Below, one piece after another: positions 15,259 to 26,200 of a stretch of 64,000 nt of DNA. Under the pieces are notes generated by a model, which saw only the letters and a program-made list of their open reading frames with translations, made no database searches and had not been told where the DNA came from. A program made the translations under genes and the position numbers. Numbering within the stretch: position 1 is the stretch's first letter; each line of letters opens with the position of its first letter. This DNA comes from Fratercula arctica (taxonomy: Eukaryota; Chordata; Aves; Charadriiformes; Alcidae): assembly GCA_947846985.1 (NCBI GenBank), contig CANTUZ010000020.1:4479959-4543958 (forward strand), read 5' to 3'.

Positions 15259-16654
15259 CTGCAACAGGGACAGATCCTGATTAGCAGGAAAATCCTCCAG
15301 TGCATCCTCAGGGGACTGCGGAGAGACCGCAGTGACCTCCCCTGACCGGTCCCAACCATTGCGATCAGGATGGTTATCATCCAAGGACTGAAAACCCCAA
15401 GGGTCACATCCACCTGGGAGAACCATGCCCAGCGCCCCCTCACCTTGCTCAGCACAGGGATGTTTGCCAGTGGGCCCAAAAACCCAAAAGCCACCGGCAA
15501 AAAACTCCTGCATTGAAACAAAAGTCTGGGTTAAGATCCATGCCAGGATTTTGCCGGGATGGGAGCAGTGGGGTTCTGCCCAGGGCTTCTGCTTGATGGC
15601 TCCTGCTCTCCAGCCTGGGCCACTGGGTCCTGTGGGACGGACCTGAAGAGGTTGATGAAGCCATAAGCCTCCAGCAACATGCCCAGGAGGGGCCACCGCA
15701 TGAGGACGATGATGACCCCCCCTAGGAAGAAGCTGGTGCCCTTCATCTTTGGCCGCTGGAAGAAGAAAGTGAACGTCCTCTTGAAGCCGATGATGAAGAC
15801 CAAGCCAGAGAGGAAGAGGATCTGGGAGGATGAAGGGGAGCAGGTCAGAGAAGTCCTGCCCAGATGGACCCTTGGCTCCATCCCAGGCATCGGTGCCCAC
15901 TGTGGGGAGCCCCGGCCCCGCTGTACTCACGTTCCCAAAGGCCAGGAGCACTGAGTCAAAGTACAAGAGCATCCCAAAAAGGAGGAAGAAGAGGCCGAAG
16001 CCGACCAGTCCCACGCCAATCCCTACGGATGATGGGAGAGCACCTCAGGCTGCGGTTGCTCTCCTTGGCACATCCCTGGCCCATTCCCTCCCACAAACGT
16101 GCTTTGGATTTGTCTCCAAAGCTTAGAAACAGCCTTCCCACCTGCCCAAGCCTCGGGGAGGCTGTTGGTACCCCAGAAACCCCTCTGGGCTGATAGGTAA
16201 AGAATAAACCACAAAGGAAAAATAAACGGGAAGGTGGTCTCCAGCATTTTTCTAGGCAGTTGCATGAAGGGTGCTGGTGCAGGCAGCTGGTGGGGGAAGC
16301 TGGGGATACTCCCTGGACAAGCCAGGCATATTCCCAGCTGCTGTTCCCAATGCAGACCTGGGGCAGAGGGTGAGGGCAACCTCAGCCCTGCAGCACCCAC
16401 GGTGCTGGTCTCCCCCAAGGGAGCTCCTGCCGTGTCCCCACATCCCAGCAGGGCTCCTGCTGTGTCCCCCCCACCCCAGGACGGGGCACTGCGCCCTCTC
16501 CCTGCCCTGGCGACCCCCCGTCAGCAGCCTCCAGCCCCAGCTGTGGAGCATCCCCATGGTGTGCCCTGGTCCCACGGTGATGGGCATCGCCACGGGGACA
16601 CGGCCACCCCAGCCCACCTGCCCACTTACGCTGGAAGTCGGTCAGAGTCACCAT
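15220..16654 (-). CDS. GOLT1A: GOLT1A, Golgi vesicle transport protein GOT1A, complete
   Basis: GOT1/Sft2-family membrane protein of the early secretory pathway. Yeast Got1 assists ER-Golgi transport and vesicle tethering. Exons: 16630-16654, 15931-16022, 15643-15821, 15444-15507, 15220-15258. All have GT/AG borders and compatible phases, giving 132 residues plus TAA, the same length as human GOLT1A. It starts MVTLTDFQR. Hydrophobic spans lie at about residues 10-28 (IGVGLVGFGLFFLLFGML), 31-52, 68-95 (FFLGGVIIVLMRWPLLGML) and 100-117 (FLPVAFGFLGPLANIPVL), so four membrane passes. The loop FFFQRPKMKGTS and the C-terminus GDSSSMV are family hallmarks. The paralogue GOLT1B is less likely because of the position between REN and PLEKHA6 and the SSMV end. 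The gene is compact (1.4 kb) and begins only about 300 bases from the end of PLEKHA6. Confidence 0.96.
15444..15507 (-). CDS. GOLT1A: GOLT1A exon 4
   Basis: It encodes SFLPVAFGFLGPLANIPVLS plus Lys. 64 bases, acceptor AATGCAG, donor AAG|GTGAGG. Confidence 0.95.
15643..15821 (-). CDS. GOLT1A: GOLT1A exon 3
   Basis: It encodes ILFLSGLVFIIG through LLEAYGFINLF, covering the second and third membrane spans. 179 bases, donor AG|GTCCGT. Confidence 0.96.
15931..16022 (-). CDS. GOLT1A: GOLT1A exon 2
   Basis: It encodes the first membrane span and FDSVLLAFGN. Acceptor ATCCGTAG, donor AAC|GTGAGT; 92 bases. Confidence 0.96.
16630..16654 (-). CDS. GOLT1A: GOLT1A exon 1
   Basis: A 25-base coding part, MVTLTDFQ plus one base. 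Donor C|GTAAGT. Confidence 0.93.
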
Positions 16655-16963
16655 CTTGCCGGCGATGGGGCTGGGCGAGGGCGGCCGCCCTTCCACGTGC
16701 CTCCCCAGCAGCGACCCTTGGAAAGCCCTTTAGTCCCCACGTCATCCTGCAAATCATTAACGCCCCGGCAGCGCCCGCCCCGCACCCGCAGCACCTCCTG
16801 CAGGGGGGACGCAGGGGCCGGGCATCGCCGCAGGGTGACATACAGAGGGGCTGGTGGCCGTGGGTCCCTGCCTGGTCCTGCCCTCCCGGCCACCCCCCAG
16901 GGACCTCTACACCCACGTCCCTCAGGAGAGCCCGTAGCTCCACACATTCACAACCCAGTCACT

Positions 16964-16969
16964 TTTATT
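16964..16969 (-). terminator. PLEKHA6: candidate PLEKHA6 poly(A) signal (AATAAA), most distal
   Basis: Minus-strand AATAAA. Others lie at 17011-17016, 17265-17270 and 17866-17871. Which one is used cannot be told from sequence. Confidence 0.4.
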
Positions 16970-17438
16970 CCTTGGCTTTATACAAATTTGCCGTGTAGAA
17001 ATGCGTCTTTTTTATTCCTCCAAGAGGGCTGGCTATTGAGCTAAAATAAACTCCACTGGAAAAATGACTCCCCCCCCCAAAACGAGGGAGAGGGAGGAGA
17101 AGGTGCCACCAGCCCCGGAGCGAGCTATGGGCAAGGTGAGACCCTTCCTCAACGGCTGAAGTGCTGTAGCCACGCATCCCCTGCCTCTTCGCTCTCGTGT
17201 CAAAGCGTTATCCAAGGTCACCTCTCCACAGAAGACACCGACACCTCGTTGTTTCTTAGATACTTTTATTTCTCTAACACTAGCAAAAAAATACCCAGAA
17301 AACAAATGCCTCCCTTCCCACCCTCCCCAGTGCATAAATAGATTTCCTCCCGATGCAAATCCTTTCTCGGTTACAAGTCACTGGTATATGAAGTATTATG
17401 AAAAATAATAACCAAAATAAAATTAAGTTTGTTTTTTA

Positions 17439-17461
17439 AAAAAAACAAAACAAAACAAAAC
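17439..17461. repeat. (AAAAC)n simple repeat
   Basis: A run of A followed by AAAAC units, within the probable PLEKHA6 3' UTR. Confidence 0.8.
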
Positions 17462-17927
17462 GTAAACCAAGGACTACCAGGTTCCACAACAGGGCAGCCG
17501 TGGGGTGGTGGTGCACCGGGCTGCGCTCACGGTTTGGGGAAGGCTCAGACCCGGCCACCGGTGGCTCCAGGAACAGGAGCACCGGGATGCTCCTCGTCCC
17601 CTGCGGCCCCCAGAGCCAGACGGAATTGCTGCCCATGGGTCTGGGTGCCCCCTCGGCTCCCCACAGGGCAGCTCCCAGCCCCGGCGTGGGCCACAGCCGT
17701 GCACCGCGGTCCCCAGCACGTCCCCGGCGGTGTCCCCGCAGCCGGTGTAAGTGGGGTCCGCCCCGGTTACACGAGCTGGGGAGCCCGTCCCGGCCACCAC
17801 GCCGTTGCGCTCGGGGACAGGGAAATAAACGCGTCATCGCTTAAAACTTACAGTCTCTTTTATATTTTATTTTAAATAAATTTGCTTTTAATAAAAGCAG
17901 AAAAAATATATATATTTTAAATAGGTT

Positions 17928-17986
17928 TTTTTTCCTCCTTTTTTTTTTTTTTTTTCCCTTTTCTTTCTTTTTTTTTTTTTTTTTCC
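17928..17986. repeat. poly-T / pyrimidine tract
   Basis: Three T-runs separated by short CC/TC breaks. On the PLEKHA6 transcript this is an A-rich purine tract. Confidence 0.8.
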
Positions 17987-19581
17987 CCTCTGATAGACTG
18001 GCAAAGAATCTGCTTTTGCAACTCATTGGCAGGGCCAGTGCCAACAGCCCTGCGGAGAGAGAGATTAGCACAAAACAGTACCTCCCAGAAAAGAAGAGAA
18101 AACCAAATATAGATATATATTATAAATGTATAATTTCCATAAAACATATATTAAGGCATGTAATAGCAAAATAAAGGGCCAGCTTTATGAGCTAAGAGGG
18201 CTGCGGGAGGCTCGGGAGCAGAGCGGGACTCGGGGCTCCTGGGATCCTACCGGTATTGCTAAGATGGGGTGCGCGGGGGGCGATGGGGACGCCGGGGGGG
18301 GAGGCGGCGTAGCACAGGGTGGGGGTCCTGGTGGGCGTCAGGATCAGGCCAGGAGGGAAATGGCTGCAGGACGGACGGTACCCAGCTCCTCACTCCACCT
18401 GCCCCCCCCCAGCCCCATCGCGGCAGCCCTGCACAACCTCACTGGGGGGGGTGTGTGTGTGTGTCCACTTTTCCAGGCAGAACCAGCTTCTTTTTTCCCC
18501 CCCCCCTCCCTCCAGAAAGCTACAGAAAAGGGTAAACTCGCTACAGGAAAACCAAACAGATCCGAGGGTCTGGAGTGCAACGGCAAGGTCTTGGGGCGAG
18601 ACGCAGTGCTGGATTTTCAGAGGGGCTGAGACAGAGGTGACAGCAGGACGGGGTGACAAGCAGGACGGGGGGGGGCAGCTACGACACTGCTCCCCATGCT
18701 GAGGACGAGCCCCACTGCTGCCGCCCGGCCCCAAGTCCCTTCTCCTTGTCACCGTCCCCAGCCAGCGCAGAGGGATCCCTGCTGAGCCTGTGGCTTTGCC
18801 GTCCCACCTCGCCCCCCCAGCTCCCCGCATCGCTCCATCTCTGCTCCCGTGACACGTCCCCAGCCCTGCCCAGACCTCCTGCTCCATGCCAGCGGCGCGC
18901 CAGTGCCCCGGGCAGCCCTCACGCCATGCCGAGCACATCCGCTCCCCTGGGCACCTCCCTGTCCTCCCCACAGCCCCATCTCCATCCCTCCTGTCCCTGT
19001 CACAGCTCCTTCTTCCTCCTGCTGAGCCACCATCGCGAGGGGCGGTGGGACAGGCCAGGCTCTGCCAGCGCCCCCCCCCAGCCAGACGGATGCTCAAAGC
19101 ATGTTCAGGGCACAGGGAGGGGATGAGGCGCCCGAGGAGCGGAGATGGAGCATCCAGGTCCAGTGTAAGGTGGAAGCACCATCCATGGTGGGGACTGGCC
19201 ACCCAGAAGAGCCCCTTCATAGACCTTTGGGAGACCAGCACATCTAGCCTGGGGAGTCCAACGCTCCCCCAGGGCTACCCCGGCAGGGAGATGGCCACTG
19301 TGCTGGGGGTCACCGCTGCAGATGCCCCTGCCTGGCCGTCCATGCAAGCCTGACACCCAGGACACCACCAATCTGTCCCGGGGGGGCTCCTCGGGGACCA
19401 CGCTCCAGTGGACAACCTGCCAGCAGCCGCACGTCTCCTCCGGGACAGGGCAGAGCAGCTGGGGGTGTGTGCGACGCATCCCCCCGCTGGGCTGTGCCGG
19501 GTGGTCTCGCCGTCGGCGGGAGGGAAGAGGGTCCGGGAGAACCGAAAATGATGGCGAGAGGTTCAGTGTCATGTCGGGATG

Positions 19582-19634
19582 TTAAAACGTGGCCCCGTGG
19601 AACTTGATGGCGCCGGCAGCAGCCAGGGCTTGAG
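19582..19634 (-). CDS. PLEKHA6: possible alternative PLEKHA6 C-terminal segment (exon 26)
   Basis: A strong acceptor (CTCTCCTCTCCCTCCAG) precedes CTCAAG. Spliced directly from exon 24 (one leftover base) it reads in frame AQALAAAGAIKFHGATF then TAA. Spliced from the donor just after the exon 25 stop it would instead be 3' UTR. Neither use can be confirmed without transcripts. Confidence 0.35.
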
Positions 19635-20115
19635 CTGGAGGGAGAGGAGAGCGGGGCTGAGCTACGCGTTGGGTGGCCGGCGGGGGGGCAGCCCCTGTGC
19701 CCACCCCACAGACCCCTCCTGCCCTGCTTGGAGGAAAACCTAGCGCAGATTCAGCTCTGTGCCCCCAGCTCTCTGGGGGGAACCTCCAACCGAGCAGGGG
19801 GATGCTGCGTCCCCCCACTTTGCAGCCACCAACGCAGATGTGCCAGGGCAGGCGTCCCCCAGAGCCTGGCCTTGAGACCCCCCCCATCTTTTGGTCCCTG
19901 CATGGGCCCCCCTGCCCACGCTGGGGTCCCTGCCTTCACCTTGGAGGACCCTTGGTGCTTGGTCCATGGAGGAGACGGGGCTGACGTGGCTCAGGAGATG
20001 TTAGCTGGAGCAAGCAGCAATGGACGGGCGCAGAAGAGGCGCCCCCCCCTACCCGGCCCCCCAGGATGGGGAGAAGATGGGATGAAGTAGGAGAGACAAG
20101 TGCTTACTTCATGGC

Positions 20116-20231
20116 TCAGACACGCATAAAATGGCTGTTGTCGGCGGCCCGGGATGTTTCAGACGAGAGGGGGTTGGTCGGTGGAGTCGGGGAGGCTGGG
20201 GAGGTGGGAGGGCTTGGGGTAGCGCATTGAG
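20116..20231 (-). CDS. PLEKHA6: PLEKHA6 exon 25 (C-terminus)
   Basis: It encodes QCATPSPPTSPASPTPPTNP, LSSETSRAADNSHFMRV and TGA at 20118-20116. It matches the human C-terminus (QCATPSPPTSPASP...MRV). A donor GTAAGC lies 8 bases beyond the stop. Confidence 0.95.
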
Positions 20232-23200
20232 CTGGAAACAAGAAATGGGAGAAGGGCATAAAGAACACAAGCTGCCGGCAGCGGCGAGGGGAAGGAGGGA
20301 GCCAGCGAGAGGTTAGCGGAGGGGAGGAAATGGAGAGGAAGGAAAAGGGGGGAAGCAAGCGTGGTCAGGACAAACAGCCATAGCGGCGCCCGGCCGCGGC
20401 ACGCACACGTGAGCTCCCCGCAGGGCTCCTCATGGACAAGGCACGGCGTGCCACCACGGTGGCTTGGGTATGGTGTGCCACCATGGTGGCTCGGGCACGG
20501 TATGCCACCACAGTGGCTCTGGCTCGGTGTGCCACCGCGCGCTGCATGGCTGGGCATTCCCACCCTGCAGCATCTCCAACGCTTCTGACGAGGTGGCAAA
20601 ACCTGTGCCTGGTTGAAGTGGCTGCTCCATCCCACGACACTCAGAGCTGCCGCAGCCCCAGGCACCGTGGGCACGGTCCCAGCATCTGCCAGCATCACCA
20701 GGCTGGTTGTCCCGCTGCGCAGGGATGCCCTGCCCCAGGACCGATGCAGCCTGCTCTCCTGCCCGTATTTACCCCTTGCTGCCTGTCCAGCCCATAAATC
20801 CTGCATCCAACCTGCCTGACCTGCCTCATCCCTCCTTCTCCTTTGGCACATAACGCTACCTGTGGTCCGCTCTCCCATGGGGCTGGCAGGCTCCGACCCT
20901 CCGTGCCCCCTCGTGCCTTACCCGAGAGCATGCGGCCCCGGCGGGAGGCTTCGGCAGCCAGAGCACACGAGATCTCTATCCTCTTCTCCTGCTCCTGCAG
21001 CTGGGTCTCGGGGTCCTGGGGGGCGTCCACCTCCCCCTCGCCCAGGGGGATGACGTTCTGCAGGCTGGGCAGAGCACCCGGCATCAGCACCCACGCCCGG
21101 TCTCGAGGGGTCAGACCCCCCAGGGATGGATGGGGAAGGGGTGCGGGGGGGTGGCGGGGTGCACCCCGGGACGGCCGGCGTGGGCACGGGCACAGCAGCC
21201 TCACCTGGATTTGGCAATGAGGGTCTTGATCCTTTCCACCTTCTTCTGCTTCTCCTTCATCTCTTCGGGGCTGAGCGGCGTGTCGGGCTCCAGTTCAACG
21301 TACCGCTCAGGGATGAGGACTTTATCCGGCGTGGAGAGCTGGGGGCAGCAGGAAGGGCTGAGCTGTATGCTGGACACCAGGGATCCATCCCCATTCCAGG
21401 ACCCACCTGCCCCACTCGCCACCAGCACCCGCCTGGGCAAGGGCAACCCCTGGCTGGGTATGACTAGTGGCTCCAGGATCCTGACGGATGCAGGAGAATG
21501 GATGGACCCCCTGGTGCAGGGCACGGAGGGAGGGATGCCCAGTGCCCAAGCCCCCAGGCTGGCCCGTCCTCACCTCCTTGTTGATGTCCACGTCGTAGTG
21601 CTGCGGCTCCAGCTCCATCTTGCGCAGCCGGGCGATCTCCTCCTGGGGTGTCTCGTAGACCTTGCCAGGGTCGTCAGAACGCAGCGCTGCCTCCAGGTCG
21701 GAGATATCCACCTCGTGGATGCTGCGGTGCCGGCGCACCTGCGAGAGACCCCAGCCCCACTGAGCCTCCGCAGGATGGCACAGTCCCCTTCCCCAGCACC
21801 CACCCCCTTCCCCAGCCCCCAGTGTCCCCTCTGCTCCATCAGGGACCTCGGGCACTCTGCAAAACACAGGCTGGTTTGCCCCAGCCCCATGGCCAGTGCG
21901 GGGACTCACCACCTTGTAGGAGGCGGGTGCCTTTGTGACGGGGGTCTCGGGCTGCTGGCTGCTGGGGAGCTGCAGGCTGCGCCGCTTCTCCTTCATGGAG
22001 CCGCTCTGGTGGCGCTTCATGCGGTCGATCTGCTCCTCCACGCTCATCTTCACCTTCGTTTCATTGGCGAACACGGCGCTCTTCGGTCTCTCCTGGGGAG
22101 AGCCCAGCCCCACGGTCATGCGCAGTCCGGCCCCATCCTCCCAGTGCCCCAACCCTCTGGAATGGGGCTGCTCAGCCCGCTCCTAGGGTGGGGGGGAAGG
22201 CACTGAAATCACCCGGGGGGGGGGCTGTGTGTGTCCCAAGGACCTGGATGCTGAAATGTGTAGCCTGTCCCTGGGCTCCCCTGTGTGCTGCCCCAGCCCC
22301 ACAGGCTGTGATACAGCCCCCGCTTTGCTAACCCAGCCCCCAGCCCCACCATCCTGGCCCCCAGTCCCTCGATGCGAGCCCTACCTGGGAGCTGAGCCCG
22401 TTGGCCATGCCACCCACTCTCCTCCTTGGCACGCCGGCAGCCGGCACCACCTCCTCCTCCGCCGGAGACTTGGTCCTGGGGGGTACGATGCCCACTGCGG
22501 AGCAAACCGAAACGCCAGGTTGAATCCCCCGGGGAGCAAGAGCAGGGTCCCAGCAAGACGCTGGGTGCTCCTGGCAGGCACGGAGGAGCCCGGTGGAGGG
22601 GGACCTGCCGTCGCCGGTGCCGTACCCTTGTTGAGAGCCGCCTGCTTCTCCACGTCCTGCTCCTGCCGGCTCTGCAGGAGCCCCTCGGCCGTGGGTCCAG
22701 GGGGGGCTGGTCGCTGCACCTCTTTCTTGCTCTGCTCGAAGCTCGGCTTGGGCTGTGGGGGAAAGCAGGACCCCGGTGAGACCCCGTCCTGCCAGGGGAC
22801 CGTGCTCTGCCTGGGGATAGACCCGCTGCTCTCCGGAGCCATGGGGTGACACACGTCCTGCAGACACACTCCCGGGAGTGGATGGACACACAGACACGGA
22901 CCAGGCAGTACCAGTACACCCCAAACATGTGGGGAGAGGGGTTCGCAGGGCTCTGCAGCTCTTGCCCCTGCTATGCCCCATCCCATTCAGTCTGGGCACA
23001 GATCACTGACCCCATAGCACAGGCTCCTGCATGGGAAACGCTTCCTGCAGGGGTGACAGTCCTACCACGGCTCGGAGGTGGCACCCAGGAGCCCCGGGAT
23101 GGGGACACCCTGGCTCTGTGCTGAGCTCCAGCCAGATCCCATGCCCACAGGAGAGGATGGAGTCCCACAGGGGCAGAAGTCAGGGCAGACACTGTGCAGC

Positions 23201-26200
23201 AGTGGAGAGTGAGCAGAGGGCCATTTTTGGGGTCCTTCCCCCCTACCTCCCTGGGGCACAGCCTGCCCAGGGCCCGGGCACTGGTGCAATGGTGCTGGCA
23301 TAACAGAGCGGTACAGCAACAAGCCAAGGAGTCCAGCACGTCCCCCTCGACCACCCTGTGCTCCGCATGGAGACGACACATCCCGACACCCCTTAGACCC
23401 CGTGGATCAGCCTGCGGCCACGACCACACCACCCTGCAGCTGCACGGCTGCTGGAGATGCCACCTGCACTCGCAGTGGGGTCCGTCGCCCTTCCCCAACT
23501 CAGCACGGCCACCGCTTTGCAGTGCCAGCCCCGGCGTGCACGCATCCTGACACACCCCCCCCCCCAGGCCGCAATGACACTTCTGCCTCCTGATGCCCAA
23601 ACCTGGCTCCTTTCCCTGGCAGGAGCGCAGCCGAGGTGTTACTAGGAATTCCCAGATTGGGGTTTGGGGCAGGAGTTGGAGGTGGGGGGGGGGTGGGGGG
23701 GTGTCACCCCCATGGGCAGAGCTTGCCAGTGCTGCACGGCGGGGAGCAGCGCCGCGGAAGGACAGCGAGAGAGGGCAGAGGAAAGCAGAAGGGCTGGCAC
23801 TGGTGGCTCTGGGATCTTGGGGGGCTGTGGGATCTTGGGGGGCTGTGGGATCTTGGGGGGCTGCCCAGGAGCCTGTCCCTGTCCTGAGTGAGTGCAGTGG
23901 GTGCTGCGTGTGGGCGCAGGGAACCTGGCGGGGACAGGAAGGCCACGGCGAGGCTGCTGGGGGGACATTGCTCCCCTTGGAGAGGGCAGGTACCAGCCAC
24001 ATGCTGCTGTCCCTTCGCCATGTGCCACCTCAACGCTGTCCCTGCCCCCCCCTGCCAGCGCAGAGGGTGGGCAGCCCCATCGCCGTCTCATCCCCAGCCC
24101 CTTCCAGCTGATGTTTTGGGGAGGAAGAGGATGGGGCCGCTGCTGCGGGGCTGCTCTGGAGAGGTTTCGGTACCTGTCCCCTCTTCGCCTCGCCGCCTTG
24201 CTGCCAGGAAGGGGAGGTGGGGTACGGCCAGAGGCGGCTCTCGCCGGGGAGCGGAGGAACAGTCGGAGGAGACTCCAGGGGTACGTAGGACTTGGGGAGG
24301 GGAGGTCGAGGCGGGCCTGGTTCCTGGGGTGGAGAGGAGCGTGAGGCGTGAGAGCAGAGACACTGAGAGCCGGGAAGGAAGAGAGAGTTAGAAAAAGATC
24401 GAGACAACACACAGCGGAAGCGTCGAGCTAAGGAAAGGAGGAGGGAGAGCAGCCGGACGCCGCTCCCATGGCCCCGCTGTCTCCGTGTCCCCCTGCAGAG
24501 GAGGACAGTGTTCGCCACCTCTGGTGTCACCCTTGCTGCTGCATGCCCCCAGCAGGGCAGGCAGGGCTCGGGGGCTGCCCCAGCTTGGCGCTGGCAGCCC
24601 CCAGGAGACCTTGGCATCGCCTCTGTGCAGCCAGGAGGGGTTGGGGAGCCCCCAGATTCCACCCTAAACTTGACGTGGATGAAGGTAAGAACCCTGAGAG
24701 TGGACTGTGGTGGCAGCAGGAGCTGGTCCTGAAGCTGAAGGCTGGAGCTGAGCAACTCTCAGCCCTCAGGGCTGCTTGAACGCAGGAGCCCAAAGGCTGC
24801 AAAGCCCGGCTGCAAGGACCCAGATGTCACCGGGGGACACCACAGCCCACGCATGTGGCCAAAACGGTGCCCCCAGGCAGAGCCATGACGAAACCCAGCC
24901 ATCCTCTGTGCCCGGTGCCCACCTGGCCCCCGAGAGCGAGGGCTTGGGACAGCCTGCGAGCCAGGCGGGGGACCCGATGGTGGCAAAGGGCTCCCTGGGG
25001 ACTCCCTGGTTCACTCACCTCGCCGGGTGCTGGCTTGGTGGGCGAGCCCTGGGAGCCGGAGATGAGGGAGAAGGGGCTGAGGGGGCTGGTGAGGCTGGCC
25101 GAGCTCAGGGGGCTGGCGGGGCTGTTGGAGCTGTATGTCCCCGAGGGGCCGATAGCCACTGTGGAGAAAAGCAGAAGTAAGTGCGTGCACCGGGCCGTCC
25201 GTGTGCCTGAGCGGGTGCCGCCATCTGCCTCGTGGCAGCACAAGGCACCAGGGATGCCCCAAGCCGCGGCACGCTGGGGTTTGTGCTGGGTGAGGGCAGG
25301 GATGGACCTTGCCCACCTCTGTGCTTGGCAGTGTCCGTGCCGCGGGACGGGTTGTTCTTCCTCAGCCCCTCCATCACGTCCTGGATCCGCCAGATCTCCT
25401 TCTGGATCTGCCGGTTGACCACTTCGTTCTGGAGGGGGGGGGAGACAAGGCAGCGGTCAGAGCGGCTCCCACTGCCGCCAGCCCCACTGCGCCCCAGCCC
25501 CGCCGTGGGACCCGTGGGCGTTCAGCTGAGGCACACACAGCCCGGCGGGGTCTGAGCCATCATGCCCACGACTCGTCTCCTGCCAGGAGCCATCATTTCG
25601 CTCCCCCAGGCACCTCCTGTGGGCTGGGGGGAGCTGATGGAGGCCCAGGAGCACAGAGAGCGCTGGGCTGCAGCCCCTCGATGGCGCCCAGGGTCCCTCA
25701 GCCCCTCTGCCCTTGCCCATGGCCAAAGCAGGACACCGAGGGTTGAGCACGGAGCAGCCACTTGCCAACCGGCTCCTTGGGGCTGAAGGAACCAGGGGGC
25801 TTCCACCTCCACGGGGCTGGTGGGGGGACCCTGGGGCTGGCGGAGGGACCCTGGGGCCAGCGGGGGGACCCTGGGGCCGGCGGGGTCCCGCTCACCTGGA
25901 TGTCCAGGTTCAGCTGCTCCCAGAGGTCGTCGTGCAGGGCGGACACCTCGCTCTCCAGGCTCTCGTACTCGGCGGTGCTATTCGCCAAGGCCTGGGGAGC
26001 GGGGAAAGGCAGGGGGGTCAGGGGGTCTTTGCCAGGTTCCTCCAGCACAGCAGAGCGTGGGGGCACCCAGGAAAGCATGGGGATGCTGCAGTCAACACAA
26101 TCCCCCTGAGCCGGGGAGGGGGTGGCAGCAGGGGGGTACAAGCTCTGCTGTGCCCATGGGAGCTCCTGGTGCCAATGGCAGATCAGGCGGGAAAGCCGGA

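Larger units (their letters stand above)
16945..20115 (-). other. PLEKHA6: probable PLEKHA6 3' untranslated region
   Basis: The sequence between the PLEKHA6 stop and the GOLT1A start holds several minus-strand AATAAA signals and long T-rich (A-rich on the transcript) tracts at 17928-17986, but no further conserved coding sequence. A donor-like GTAAGC 8 bases past the stop (20102-20107) and a strong acceptor at 19635-19637 suggest that the 3' UTR is split by an intron (19635-20107). Confidence 0.5.

Noticed and set aside
21130..22206. 358-codon plus-strand frame
   Set aside because: Antisense to PLEKHA6 exons 21-23, whose minus-strand reading is strongly family-conserved.
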